Source: an uncultured Collinsella sp.
Lineage (GTDB): Bacteria; Actinomycetota; Coriobacteriia; Coriobacteriales; Coriobacteriaceae
Direction of reading: 5' to 3'
Assembly: GCA_905213265.1 (NCBI GenBank)
Contig: CAJMHR010000016.1
Coordinates: forward strand, 1-45,051
Length of the DNA stretch: 45,051 nt
Shown here: one piece after another, positions 11,123 through 20,715 of the stretch
Layout of the letters: each line of letters opens with the position of its first letter
Numbering within the stretch: position 1 is the stretch's first letter
Made by a program: the position numbers and the translations under genes
The notes under the pieces: generated by a model
What the model saw: only the letters and a program-made list of their open reading frames with translations
Database searches by the model: none
Told to the model about the DNA's origin: nothing

Positions 11123-13276
11123 TTACTGAACTTTGCTGGCGAACTCGAGGTATTGCATGCGCTGCAGCTTGTCGATCGTCGAGGCGTATGGGCTGTCTTC
11201 AGATTCCAAGTCGTAGCGCAGCCCGTCGGCACCAAGGTAGCCGGCGACATTGATGGTGGGCACATCTGACCTTGTTGCAAGCAGAGCCTTTTGATAGTCG
11301 GTGAGCGGGGCGCCGATCTTATTAAGGGTAATGGCTGCAATCTCGTTTGCCCCGACGGTGTCGTAGACGTTGAGCTCGGTATTGCCGGCGATTTCATAGT
11401 TAGCCCAGACAAAATATGTCGACTGATAGATACGGAAAGCGTGGCTTGCCGTATCTTCCTGAGGGTACAGCTCGTCGTTGAGAGTCGTTGCGGCGCTCGG
11501 CTGATGGTCGCCAAAAAAGACAAGGACAACCGGTCTGCCGATATTGCGGAGCTCGTTGATAAAGTACTCGAGGTCCCGGTCGGATGCGTTGATGCAGGTT
11601 AGATAGGTGTTGAGCGCGCTATTGGCGCCCTCGCTGGCTCCCTCGACCCAATAGTTTGTCAGCTCTTCGGCGGGAACGGTGCCATAGTCGTAGCCGCCGT
11701 GATTTTGCATCGTGACGTCAAAGATGAACTGCGGTGCTTCGTCGGTTCTAAGCAGGTCGAGTATCTTGTCGTAGGTGGCGTAGTCGCATACGCCGGCATG
11801 GTAACAGGGCGCACCTTCGAAATCGCCGATTGAAAGAAAGTCTCCAAAGCCCAGCTGCTGATAGATTTTATCTCGATGGTAGTTGACGGGGTTTTGCGGG
11901 TGCATAGCCGTAGCGGTATACCCAAGCTCTTTAAGGTCCTTTGCCAGGCTGTTGACGCCATTCATCTGATACAGCTGATAGGGGATTTTGCCCAATCCGA
12001 CAAAGGCCGTTGTCGCTCCGGTTAAAAATTCGAATTCGGAGTTCGCCGTTCCGCCACCGGCGACCGAAGCGAGCATGGTGCCGCGAACAAGTGTGTCGGG
12101 AAGCGAGTTGTAGAATGCGGGGCCGGTGTACCCGGCCGCCTGGAGCTGCTCAAAGCACGAAAGGTCGCTAAAACTCTCGTTCATGACGGCAACAATCGTC
12201 GGCTTGATTTCATTGAACTGGGCAACGGCCGCCGCGCGCTGCTCGCTCGAGCCATACGTGCTGTCGTAGGTGGCGGCGAGCTCCTGCTCGATGCTCTGCG
12301 CCTCATCGGGCGTATAGTCTTCGGGTTTCTCAATGGGCAACTCGTTGACCATTTCGGTGAACGAAGTGATAAAACCCTGAGACGCATACGTGGTGATGGG
12401 CTGCCAACGGTCAAATCCAAAATTCAGCGCCTGCTCCAAGTCGATGCTGGAAAAGCCCGAGAGCCCCACAACGGTCACTAGCAGAAAAGCGCAGAGGTTG
12501 GCGGCGATTGCGGGGAAGACATGGGTGGGCGTACGGAGCTTTCTCGGTCGGATAAGCGAAAGAAGCCCCAGGGAAATCTCCAGCAGGGCGAGAGAGGTTA
12601 CGATTCCGGCGGTAAAGGTAAACTCGTATCCCTCGCTCACTTCCATTGCGGTGCCAAGGGCCAAGATATCGCTTGGCAGGATGGCCTCGCCTTTAAACGT
12701 TATGACGAAGTGCTCGGCAATGCCAAGGATGCAACAGGCGACGGGCACGAGGGCCATGACGCCTCCATGACGCTGTCCCAGCAAATAAAGGGAGAGCAGA
12801 ACCGTCGCGAGCAGCCCGACGGAAAACCCGAATGAGTTGGCGGGAATGCGATAGAACGTTTCGTTACAGGCAATTTCGAGCGAAACGAACGAGAGCGCTG
12901 AAACAGCGGCGATGACAAGGATGTCACGGCAAATACAGGCAACCGTTCCCGTCGCAAGATCGGTTTGGTCGATAAGTCCCGAAACCAAGGGTTCGACAAG
13001 AAGTATGACGGCGGCAGCACCGAGCGCCGAATAAGAAAGGACCCATAGGGAACTGTCCTCATTTACGAGCAATTGATTCGTAAGCCATGCAGCTACCACG
13101 CCGAGCGGGATGAGGAGCGTCGCGCACCAAAAGACGCGGGCAATGGGCGGCTTTTCATTGTGTTTGATTGAAAAATACACGCGCACGACGACGGTGGCCA
13201 CGATAAGGACGGCGATGAATATGGGCAGATTGGCCATGTCGCTCGAAGTGATTTCAAGGGGGATATCTTCGGTCAT
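11123..13276 (-). CDS. LTA synthase family sulfatase (polyglycerol-phosphate-type transferase)
   Basis: A 717-residue membrane enzyme with an extracellular alkaline-phosphatase-fold domain, of the LtaS family that moves glycerol-phosphate from phosphatidylglycerol to cell-surface polymers. Residues 16-280 hold about eight hydrophobic segments. The catalytic domain starts near 355: VMNESFSD supplies the metal ligand Glu367, GGGTANSEFEFLTG holds the probable nucleophile Thr410, and FFGDHQPS gives metal ligands Asp590 and His591. The MNESFSD/NTANxEFEFLTG variant is the one common in Clostridia and Coriobacteriia, where the polymer is usually not established. ATG 13276 follows AGAGGA. It is transcribed away from uvrA. 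The polymer acceptor cannot be deduced. Confidence 0.87.
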   Translation of the reverse strand: MTEDIPLEITSSDMANLPIFIAVLIVATVVVRVYFSIKHNEKPPIARVFWCATLLIPLGVVAAWLTNQLLVNEDSSLWVLSYSALGAAAVILLVEPLVSGLIDQTDLATGTVACICRDILVIAAVSALSFVSLEIACNETFYRIPANSFGFSVGLLATVLLSLYLLGQRHGGVMALVPVACCILGIAEHFVITFKGEAILPSDILALGTAMEVSEGYEFTFTAGIVTSLALLEISLGLLSLIRPRKLRTPTHVFPAIAANLCAFLLVTVVGLSGFSSIDLEQALNFGFDRWQPITTYASQGFITSFTEMVNELPIEKPEDYTPDEAQSIEQELAATYDSTYGSSEQRAAAVAQFNEIKPTIVAVMNESFSDLSCFEQLQAAGYTGPAFYNSLPDTLVRGTMLASVAGGGTANSEFEFLTGATTAFVGLGKIPYQLYQMNGVNSLAKDLKELGYTATAMHPQNPVNYHRDKIYQQLGFGDFLSIGDFEGAPCYHAGVCDYATYDKILDLLRTDEAPQFIFDVTMQNHGGYDYGTVPAEELTNYWVEGASEGANSALNTYLTCINASDRDLEYFINELRNIGRPVVLVFFGDHQPSAATTLNDELYPQEDTASHAFRIYQSTYFVWANYEIAGNTELNVYDTVGANEIAAITLNKIGAPLTDYQKALLATRSDVPTINVAGYLGADGLRYDLESEDSPYASTIDKLQRMQYLEFASKVQ

Positions 13277-13288
13277 GGACGTTCCTCT

Positions 13289-13326
13289 GTTACAGCAAAT
13301 TAAGTTCAGTATTAGATTACTGTAAC
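13289..13326. repeat. Inverted repeat GTTACAG/CTGTAAC upstream of the sulfatase gene
   Basis: Perfect 7-base arms at 13289-13295 and 13320-13326 are separated by 24 AT-rich bases in the promoter region of the sulfatase gene, starting 12 bases before its start codon. The spacing would suit a dimeric regulator; it could also be chance. Confidence 0.35.
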
Positions 13327-13394
13327 CTCTCCACGGTATTTCGAGAAACAAAGCACCCGATACGCAAAGCTAAAGGTCTGCGAATCTTGTATTA

Positions 13395-13408
13395 CGAACA
13401 TCTGTGCG
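13395..13408 (+). promoter_or_regulatory. Probable LexA (SOS) box of uvrA
   Basis: CGAACATCTGTGCG matches the Gram-positive SOS box CGAAC-N4-GTTCG at nine of ten defined bases. It lies 62 bases upstream of the uvrA start and just upstream of a possible -10 box TAAACT (13421-13426), so LexA bound there would block the promoter. uvrA is SOS-controlled in many bacteria. Confidence 0.6.
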
Positions 13409-13469
13409 CGTCGAGTGCGCTAAACTCAACGGCAGTATGATTCGATGCAATAGGAGGCAAGGAGCTTCC

Positions 13470-16349
13470 ATGTCTGATTCTTCTATCGTTATTCGCGGCG
13501 CTCGTGAGCACAACCTCTGCGATATCGATGTTTCCATTCCGCGTGACCAACTCGTGGTCATTACCGGTCTTTCTGGCTCGGGCAAGAGTTCGCTGGCATT
13601 TGACACTATCTATGCCGAGGGCCAGCGTCGATACGTCGAGAGCCTTTCGAGCTATGCGCGCCAGTTCTTGGGCCAGATGGACAAACCCGACTTGGATTCA
13701 ATCGACGGCCTTTCGCCGGCGGTGTCGATTGACCAAAAGACGACGTCTAAAAACCCTCGCTCGACGGTTGGCACCGTAACCGAGATTTATGACTATCTGC
13801 GCCTGCTGTTCGCCCGTGTGGGCACCCCGCACTGCCCCGAATGCGGCCGCGTCATTGAGCGTCAGACGACCGACCAGGTTGCCGACAAGGTCTTGGCGGC
13901 GGGGGAGGGCCGCCGCGCGTTTGTGCTGGCACCGGTGGTGCGCGGGCGAAAAGGCGAGTACACCAAACTGTTTGAGGACCTTCGCGCCGAGGGCTTTAGC
14001 CGCGTGCGTGTCGACGGTGAAGTGCGCTCGCTCGACGATCCGATCGATCTGGACAAGAAGTTCAAGCACGATATCGAGGTCGTGGTCGATCGCATCGTGA
14101 TCCGTGAGAACTCTCTGGGCCGTATCGCCGAGTCTGTTGAGCAGGCGACCGCGCTGGCTCACGGCAATGTAAACGTGTACATGCTGCCCAATCGTGATGC
14201 TCCCGAGGGGACCGAGGGCGAGCTGCTGGAGTATTCGTTGGCCTTGGCGTGCCCGGAGCATGGTCACTCCATTGACGATCTTCAGCCGCGTGATTTTTCG
14301 TTCAACGCTCCCTATGGCGCATGTCCTGAGTGCGACGGCCTGGGCTTTAAGAAAACCGTTGATGCCGAGGCGCTGATCGAGGACCCCTCGAAGTCCATTG
14401 CCGACGGAGTCTTTGGTAGCCTGTTTGGCAATTCGAACTACTATCCGCAGATTTTTGCTGCGGTCTGCAAACACTTTAAGGTGAGCACCGATACGCCGTG
14501 GGAGCACTTGCCCCCTCGCGTGCGTCGTGCATTCTTGGATGGCTTGGGCGATACGAAGATCTCGGTCGACTACCAAAAGCTCGACGGACGTCGCAGCCAG
14601 TGGGATACCAAGTTTTCGGGCGTTCGCAACATCCTGTACGAACGCTATACCGAGACGACGAACGAGAACACCAAGGCGCGCTTGGAGAAGTACATTCGCG
14701 AGGAACCGTGCTCGAGCTGCCACGGCGCTCGTTTGCGCCCTGAGATGCTCGCCGTCACCGTGGGCGGCAAGTCCATTTACGAGGTTTGTTGCCTGTCGTG
14801 CCGTGAGTCGCTCGAGTTTTTTGAGGGCCTGGAGCTCACCGAGCGCCAACAGTTTATCGGCGGGCGCATCGTCAAGGAAATCCTGGAGCGCTTGCGTTTT
14901 CTGGTCGATGTTGGACTCGACTATCTGACGCTCGATCGTGCCTCGGCGACGCTTTCTGGTGGCGAGGCGCAGCGTATTCGCCTGGCAACGCAGATCGGCG
15001 CGGGTCTCATGGGCGTGCTCTATATTCTGGATGAGCCCTCGATCGGTCTTCATCAGCGTGACAACGAGCGCCTGATCAAGACGCTCGAGCGCCTGCGCGA
15101 TATCGGCAATACCGTTATCGTTGTCGAACACGACGAGGATACAATCCGTGCCGCCGACTACGTGATCGACATGGGGCCCGGCGCCGGCGTCAACGGCGGA
15201 CACGTAGTCGCGGCGGGAACGCCTGCCGATATCATGGCGTGTCCTGAGTCGATGACGGGCGCTTATCTGACCGGCAAACGAATGATCCGGGTGCCTGATG
15301 AACGGCGCAACCCCGGTCGCGGCTGCCTTAAAATTACGGGCGCTCGAGCCAACAACCTCAAAAACGTTACTGCCAAGATCGAGTTTGGTACGCTTACGGT
15401 TGTTACTGGCGTGTCGGGATCGGGCAAGAGCTCCCTGGTTACCGATACCATTGCGCCTGCCCTTACGAATGCCATTCACCGTTCGACGCGCCCTGTGGGT
15501 CCATATAAGAAAATCGAGGGCATCGAGTGTATCGATAAGGTTATCGATATCGACCAGTCGCCGATTGGCCGCACGCCGCGTTCCAACCCTGCTACCTATA
15601 TCGGCCTGTGGGATGATCTTCGCGCGCTGTTTGCGAGTACGCCGGAGTCGAAGGCGCGCGGCTACTCGCCGGGTCGTTTCTCCTTTAATGTGAGTGGCGG
15701 GCGCTGTGAGGCGTGCAAGGGCGACGGACAGATCAAGATCGAGATGCACTTCCTTCCCGATATCTACGTTCCCTGCGAAGTTTGCGGCGGTAAACGCTAC
15801 AACCGCGAGACACTCGAGGTCACCTACCGTGGCAAGACCATCTCGGACGTACTTGACATGAGCGTGGCCGAGGCACTGGCTTTCTTTGGGAATATCCCGC
15901 AGATTAAGCGCAAGCTTCAGACGCTGTACGATGTAGGCTTGGGCTACGTGAGCCTAGGCCAGCCCGCCACGACGCTCTCGGGCGGCGAGGCGCAGCGTGT
16001 GAAACTCGCCAAGGAGCTTCATCGACGCCAGACGGGCAAGACGTTCTATATTTTGGACGAGCCGACGACCGGCCTTCATTTTGAGGACGTCCGCCAGCTG
16101 CTCGATGTGCTGCAGCGCTTGGTCGATGCGGGCAACACGGTGCTGGTGATTGAACACAACCTTGATGTCATCAAGGTTGCCGACCGCCTGATCGATATGG
16201 GTCCCGAGGGCGGTAACGGCGGCGGAACCGTCGTGGTTTCGGGCACACCGGAGCAGGTTGCGGACTGTCCGCAGAGTTATACGGGTAAGTTTTTGGCGCC
16301 GTTGCTCAGGCGCGACCGGGAGCGTCAGGCTCAACTTGATGCTCAATAA
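13470..16349 (+). CDS. uvrA: Excinuclease ABC subunit A
   Basis: DNA-damage sensor ATPase of nucleotide excision repair, acting as a dimer that loads UvrB. The 959 residues contain two ABC modules: Walker A GLSGSGKS at 33-40 and GVSGSGKS at 647-654, and signature LSGGEAQR near 495 and 836. Zinc-binding cysteines are visible as CPEH...CPEC, CSSCHGAR and the C-terminal CEACKGDG...CEVCGG finger that reads DNA. ATG 13470 is preceded by AGGAGGCAAGGAG. A likely LexA box lies upstream. A hairpin terminator follows, so the gene is probably transcribed alone. Confidence 0.98.
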   Translation: MSDSSIVIRGAREHNLCDIDVSIPRDQLVVITGLSGSGKSSLAFDTIYAEGQRRYVESLSSYARQFLGQMDKPDLDSIDGLSPAVSIDQKTTSKNPRSTVGTVTEIYDYLRLLFARVGTPHCPECGRVIERQTTDQVADKVLAAGEGRRAFVLAPVVRGRKGEYTKLFEDLRAEGFSRVRVDGEVRSLDDPIDLDKKFKHDIEVVVDRIVIRENSLGRIAESVEQATALAHGNVNVYMLPNRDAPEGTEGELLEYSLALACPEHGHSIDDLQPRDFSFNAPYGACPECDGLGFKKTVDAEALIEDPSKSIADGVFGSLFGNSNYYPQIFAAVCKHFKVSTDTPWEHLPPRVRRAFLDGLGDTKISVDYQKLDGRRSQWDTKFSGVRNILYERYTETTNENTKARLEKYIREEPCSSCHGARLRPEMLAVTVGGKSIYEVCCLSCRESLEFFEGLELTERQQFIGGRIVKEILERLRFLVDVGLDYLTLDRASATLSGGEAQRIRLATQIGAGLMGVLYILDEPSIGLHQRDNERLIKTLERLRDIGNTVIVVEHDEDTIRAADYVIDMGPGAGVNGGHVVAAGTPADIMACPESMTGAYLTGKRMIRVPDERRNPGRGCLKITGARANNLKNVTAKIEFGTLTVVTGVSGSGKSSLVTDTIAPALTNAIHRSTRPVGPYKKIEGIECIDKVIDIDQSPIGRTPRSNPATYIGLWDDLRALFASTPESKARGYSPGRFSFNVSGGRCEACKGDGQIKIEMHFLPDIYVPCEVCGGKRYNRETLEVTYRGKTISDVLDMSVAEALAFFGNIPQIKRKLQTLYDVGLGYVSLGQPATTLSGGEAQRVKLAKELHRRQTGKTFYILDEPTTGLHFEDVRQLLDVLQRLVDAGNTVLVIEHNLDVIKVADRLIDMGPEGGNGGGTVVVSGTPEQVADCPQSYTGKFLAPLLRRDRERQAQLDAQ

Positions 16350-16369
16350 ATAGGCGATTCAGTTTATGG

Positions 16370-16407
16370 GCGCCATCGACTCCTTGTGATTCGATGGCGC
16401 TTGCTGT
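16370..16407 (+). terminator. Terminator after uvrA
   Basis: Perfect 10-bp stem GCGCCATCGA (16370-16379) with TCGATGGCGC (16391-16400), followed by a weakly T-rich tail TTGCTGT. The poor U-tract makes its strength uncertain. Confidence 0.6.
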
Positions 16408-16481
16408 GCCGAAGTGACGTTTGCAGCCGAATTGGACATATACTTAATCCTTGCGTCCGAATGCGAGGGAAAGGATATGTC

Positions 16482-16982
16482 ATGGCAAAGGCTGTAAAGA
16501 CGCCAAAAACCAATGCGATGCGCGAGCTGGAAAGCGCCGGCATTTCCTATGTTCTACATACGTACGAAGACGATGGCGATGAGTCGGTGGGCCTGGGGGT
16601 CGCGATTTCGGAGCAGCTTGGCGAGGAGCCCGGTCAAGGATTTAAGACTTTGGTCTGCGTGACGCCGTCCAACGACTATGTCGTGTGCTGTATCCCTGTT
16701 GCCGACGAGCTCGATCTAAAGTCCGCCGCGCGTGCCGCGGGGGAGAAGTCCTTGGCCATAATGCATGTGAAGGATTTGCTTGCGGCGACTGGCTACGTTC
16801 GCGGCGGCTGCAGCCCGGTCGGTATGAAAAAACGCTACCGGACGCTCATTGATGAGACATGCGTCCTTTGGGATACCATTTTTATTTCGGGAGGCAAGCG
16901 TGGTTATCAGCTCGAGCTTGCACCCGATGATTTAATTGCATTTTGCGGGGCGACGGTTGCCGCGATTACGAGAGAGGACTGA
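16482..16982 (+). CDS. ybaK: YbaK/EbsC-type aminoacyl-tRNA deacylase
   Basis: Predicted trans-editing enzyme that hydrolyses mischarged tRNA, classically Cys-tRNA(Pro). The single INS-like domain fills the 166 residues. Visible are the N-terminal TPKTNAMRELESAGI segment, the FKTLVC strand with the conserved Lys55, and the GGCSPVGMKKRY loop near residues 107-118 that shapes the substrate pocket. ATG 16482 is preceded by AAGGATA; an in-frame ATG at 16461 would add seven residues. It is followed by murJ after three bases and is thus likely co-transcribed with it. The exact tRNA specificity within the YbaK/ProX/PrdX superfamily is inferred from overall resemblance. Confidence 0.87.
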   Translation: MAKAVKTPKTNAMRELESAGISYVLHTYEDDGDESVGLGVAISEQLGEEPGQGFKTLVCVTPSNDYVVCCIPVADELDLKSAARAAGEKSLAIMHVKDLLAATGYVRGGCSPVGMKKRYRTLIDETCVLWDTIFISGGKRGYQLELAPDDLIAFCGATVAAITRED

Positions 16983-16985
16983 GCG

Positions 16986-18668
16986 ATGCCGCAGGAAGAA
17001 TTGAAGCGCGGAGCTCATTTTGCAAAAGAATCTGCGCCTCAGACACCCTCATCCGAAGCTTCTTTGTCGCGAGATGACACTGACGACATGGGCTCGTCGG
17101 ACTACTCCACGGTTGGTCGTTCCGCCGGGCTTATGACCGTCCTGACCATCGTGTCTCGCGTTACCGGTTTTATCCGCACGTGGGCAATGGCGGCCGCTAT
17201 CGGCATGTCGCTACTCTCGTCCTCCTATCAGGTCGCCAACAACCTGCCCAATATGCTCTACGAACTCGTGATGGGCGGCATGCTCGTGACGGCGTTTTTG
17301 CCCGTGTACATGGGCGTGAGGCGTGAGCAGGGTCGCGAGGCCTCGAACGAGTACGTGGGCAACCTGCTCGGCATTCTGCTTTTGGTGCTGGGTGGCATTT
17401 CGTTGCTGGGGACTGTGTTCGCCCCGGGCTTTATCTGGACGCAATCGTTCCTTTCGGGTGACGGCGGCAGCATGGACACCGCTGCGTTCATGTTCCGTTT
17501 CTTTGCCATCCAGATTCTGTTTTATGGTTTGGGCTCGGTGTTCTCGGGCGTTCTTAACGCACACCGCGACTACTTCTGGTCGACATTCGCCCCGGTCCTC
17601 AACAATGTGATCGTCATTGCGAGCTTTATGGGTTTTGCGCCCGTGTCCGCACAGTTTGGCGAACGCGCCGGCATCATCTTGATTGCGGCCGGTACGACCC
17701 TCGGTGTCTTTGTTCAGATGGCATGTCAGATCCCCGCGCTCGGCAAGCACGGCGTGCATCCCCATATCCATATCGACTTTAAGGACCCCGCGCTGCGCCA
17801 GACGATTGCGCTCGGTATCCCGACGCTGCTCGCCACGGTGTGCATGTTTGTCTCGACTTCTATCACCAACGCTGCCGCGCTGGTGGTCCAGCCCGAGACT
17901 GGCCCTTCCGTCATCGCCTATGCGCGCCTGTGGTACACGCTACCCTACGCGCTGATTGCCGCCTCGCTTTCGACGGCGCTTTATACCGAGCTCTCTCACG
18001 ACGCACAGGAGAAGGATTACGACAGCGTTCGCACGGGCATTTCGCGTGGCGTCGCCCAGATGCTGTTCTTCCTGATTCCGTTCGCGCTGTACCTGATTGT
18101 CTTCGCGCGTCCGCTCAACATGATCTACTGTGCTGGCAAGTTCGATGAATCCGGCGTGACGCTGGTGTCCGAGTACCTTGTCTACCTGGCGCTCTCGCTG
18201 CCGCTCTACGGCGTGGTCGTGTTGATGCAGAAGAGCTTCTCTGCCTTGCTCGACATGAAGCCCTATAGCCGCTATTGCCTGTATTCCGCCATCGGCCAGG
18301 CCGGCTCGGTTCTACTGTTTGGCGTTGTGCTGGGCTTCGGTATGCCGGCAATCGCGCTTTCGTATGTCGTCGACTACGTGATCTTGGTCGGCTGTTCGCT
18401 GTGGTGGCTGCGTCGTCGCCTGCGTGGCCTTCAGGTCAAATCTATCCTGCATGGCGGTTTCTTTGGCCTTTTGCTCGGTAGCCTGGGTGCTGCCGCAGGC
18501 GCCGGCGTCATGTGGGCGCTTGAACACTTTGTCGGGGCACTTGGCGGCTCGATTCTGATTACTCTTGGCTACGTTTGCGTTGCGGGTGTCGTCTCGCTTG
18601 CTGTTACCTTTGGCCTTGCCGTCGTCCTTAAGATGCCCGAGGTCTCGGCGCTGCTTCGTTGCAAGTAG
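16986..18668 (+). CDS. murJ: Lipid II flippase MurJ
   Basis: Integral membrane protein of the MOP superfamily that moves lipid II across the membrane for peptidoglycan synthesis. The 560 residues begin with a hydrophilic tail of about 45 residues and then about 14 membrane segments. The first segment carries VSRVTGFIRTWAMA, equivalent to the conserved arginine-containing VSRxLGFxRD stretch of MviN/MurJ, and NNLPNMLYEL follows in the expected place. ATG 16986 comes three bases after the ybaK stop, with GAGAGGA upstream. uvrC begins at the base after its stop codon, so the three genes form a tight unit. Confidence 0.93.
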   Translation: MPQEELKRGAHFAKESAPQTPSSEASLSRDDTDDMGSSDYSTVGRSAGLMTVLTIVSRVTGFIRTWAMAAAIGMSLLSSSYQVANNLPNMLYELVMGGMLVTAFLPVYMGVRREQGREASNEYVGNLLGILLLVLGGISLLGTVFAPGFIWTQSFLSGDGGSMDTAAFMFRFFAIQILFYGLGSVFSGVLNAHRDYFWSTFAPVLNNVIVIASFMGFAPVSAQFGERAGIILIAAGTTLGVFVQMACQIPALGKHGVHPHIHIDFKDPALRQTIALGIPTLLATVCMFVSTSITNAAALVVQPETGPSVIAYARLWYTLPYALIAASLSTALYTELSHDAQEKDYDSVRTGISRGVAQMLFFLIPFALYLIVFARPLNMIYCAGKFDESGVTLVSEYLVYLALSLPLYGVVVLMQKSFSALLDMKPYSRYCLYSAIGQAGSVLLFGVVLGFGMPAIALSYVVDYVILVGCSLWWLRRRLRGLQVKSILHGGFFGLLLGSLGAAAGAGVMWALEHFVGALGGSILITLGYVCVAGVVSLAVTFGLAVVLKMPEVSALLRCK

Positions 18669-20615
18669 GTGCGTGTGGCCGGTCACGACAACATTCCAAC
18701 GCTTGCCGAACAGGTTTCGCGCGTTCCCACACAGCCCGGATGCTACCTTTGGAAGGATGCCAAGGGCGATGTCATCTACGTGGGCAAGGCGAAAAACCTG
18801 CGCGCCCGCATGCGTCAATACGTGACACTGCAGGATGAGCGTCAAAAGATCCCGCTGATGATGCAGCTGGTGGCGAGCTTTGACTATATCGTGGTGGAGA
18901 CCGAGCATGAGGCGTTGGTGCTCGAGCGCAATTTGATTGGTCAGTACCATCCGTACTTTAACGTCGACCTCAAGGATGACAAGAGCTACCCCTTTATCGC
19001 CATTACAAAGGGCGACCTGTATCCCGCTATCAAATATACGCGTGAGCGTCATAAGCCGGGAACGCGCTATTTTGGACCCTATACCGATAGCCGTGCGGCA
19101 CGTGAGACGATAGATACGCTGCGCAAGGTTATCCCCATCTGCTCCGCATCCTGTGCGGAGTGGCGTCGTTGTCGTCGTATCGTCGAGTCCCACAAGGGCG
19201 AGGAAGACATCGTCAATATGATTTGCGCGCAAAACGGGCGTCCCTGCTTTGACTACCATGTCGGGCGCGGCCCGGGTGCGTGTGTCGGCGCGATTTCCCC
19301 GGCAGACTATGCCAAGAACGTCAAGCGTGTCGAGCGCTTTTTGTCGGGCCATCGCAAGGATGTCGTCGATGAGCTGACCTCCGAGATGACGGATGCCGCC
19401 GAGGCGCTCGACTTTGAGCGCGCTGCCCGCGTCAAACGTCGTTTGGAGGTCATCAGGGGTCTGGACGACCGTCAGCAAGTCGTTTTTCCCTCCAGTGTCG
19501 ATATCGATGTCATCGGTTTCTATCGCGAGGAGACCATCTCCGCCGCTTGCGTCTTTGTCGTGCGTGAGGGTCGAACGGTTCGAACCTGCGAGTTTATTCT
19601 CGATAAGGGTTTGGATGTCGACGAAGAGGAACTTCAATCGGGCTTTCTTAAGCGCTATTACGACGAGACGGCTGATATTCCAGCTGAGATAAACCTCTCT
19701 GTCGAGCTTGAGGATGCGGAGGCGCTGGGGGAGTGGCTTGCAGGCAAGCGCGAGCGTTCCTGCCATCTCCATAGGCCGCAGCGTGGCGAAAAGCACCGTT
19801 TGCTCGATATGGCATCCAAAAATGCGCGCCATGCCCTCATGCGCTACATGATGCGAACGGGGTACGCTGACGACCGCACCAATCAGGCGCTCCTAGAGCT
19901 CGAAAGCGCGCTGGCGCTGCCGGCGCCGCCGATGCGTATCGAGTGCTTCGATATCTCGACGCTGCACGGAACCTTTACCGTCGCCTCGATGGTGGTGTTT
20001 ACCAACGGGCGCGCCGACAAGAGCCAGTACCGTCGTTTTAAAATTCAGGCCGAATTGGACGAGGCAAACGACTTCGTGTCAATGTCCGAGGTTTTGGGAC
20101 GACGCTATGCTCCCGAGCGTATGGCCGACGAGCGCTTTGGATCGCGCCCCGATTTGCTCGTTGTCGATGGCGGTAAGCCGCAATTGACCGCTGCGATCAA
20201 GCAACTTGAGGCTCTTGGGCTCGATATACCAGTTTGTGGCTTGGCGAAGGCCGATGAGGAAGTTTTTGTGCCTTGGGACGAGACTCCCGTCGTGCTGCCG
20301 ACCGGGTCCGCGTCGCTCTATCTAATTAAACAGGTACGCGATGAGTCGCACCGTTTTGCAATTACATTCCATCGTGAGTTGCGCGATAAAGCCATGACGG
20401 TTTCGGTACTCGATGACGTTCCAGGCGTGGGACCCACCAGAAAACGTGCCCTTATGCGCCATTTTGGCTCGATGAAGCGTTTGCGCGCGGCGAGCGAGCA
20501 AGAGATCGCGGAAGTTCGCGGCATACCTGCCGATGTTGCCAAGGCGGTCCACGAGGCGCTCGTTGCATGGAATGCCGAGCGCGCCGAGGCGGCGGCTGGC
20601 CATTCCGATAGCTAA
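18669..20615 (+). CDS. uvrC: Excinuclease ABC subunit C
   Basis: Makes both incisions in nucleotide excision repair. Domains in order over 648 residues: N-terminal GIY-YIG nuclease (GCYLWKD from 24, VIYVGKAKNLRAR at 35-47) for the 3' cut; a UVR domain near 215-250 that docks on UvrB; the RNase H-like domain with ECFDIS and LLVVDGGKPQ for the 5' cut; and a tandem helix-hairpin-helix end (VPGVGPTRKRALMRHFG). The start is taken as GTG 18669, abutting the murJ stop; a GTG two codons on is possible. In other Actinobacteria rapZ follows uvrC, whereas here an 11-kb sialic acid island comes next. No good terminator is seen between 20616 and the island promoter. Confidence 0.96.
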   Translation: MRVAGHDNIPTLAEQVSRVPTQPGCYLWKDAKGDVIYVGKAKNLRARMRQYVTLQDERQKIPLMMQLVASFDYIVVETEHEALVLERNLIGQYHPYFNVDLKDDKSYPFIAITKGDLYPAIKYTRERHKPGTRYFGPYTDSRAARETIDTLRKVIPICSASCAEWRRCRRIVESHKGEEDIVNMICAQNGRPCFDYHVGRGPGACVGAISPADYAKNVKRVERFLSGHRKDVVDELTSEMTDAAEALDFERAARVKRRLEVIRGLDDRQQVVFPSSVDIDVIGFYREETISAACVFVVREGRTVRTCEFILDKGLDVDEEELQSGFLKRYYDETADIPAEINLSVELEDAEALGEWLAGKRERSCHLHRPQRGEKHRLLDMASKNARHALMRYMMRTGYADDRTNQALLELESALALPAPPMRIECFDISTLHGTFTVASMVVFTNGRADKSQYRRFKIQAELDEANDFVSMSEVLGRRYAPERMADERFGSRPDLLVVDGGKPQLTAAIKQLEALGLDIPVCGLAKADEEVFVPWDETPVVLPTGSASLYLIKQVRDESHRFAITFHRELRDKAMTVSVLDDVPGVGPTRKRALMRHFGSMKRLRAASEQEIAEVRGIPADVAKAVHEALVAWNAERAEAAAGHSDS

Positions 20616-20715
20616 ACACGAGCCTAAACAACTGATATACATGATTGCGCGATTTTCAACCATTTATTTCGCCATGATTGCCTGCTGGTTTCGGGTTTTA
20701 TTAACGCTAAAACGT

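Noticed and set aside
13698..15749. A 683-codon minus-strand frame opposite uvrA, and similar long frames opposite gpmI, oppA, the first binding protein and the ATPase genes
   Set aside because: All are shadows of well-supported genes, with no start-site signals or recognisable domains.
18312..19832. A 506-codon minus-strand frame across the end of murJ and uvrC
   Set aside because: It spans two clearly real genes in the opposite direction and has no family resemblance.
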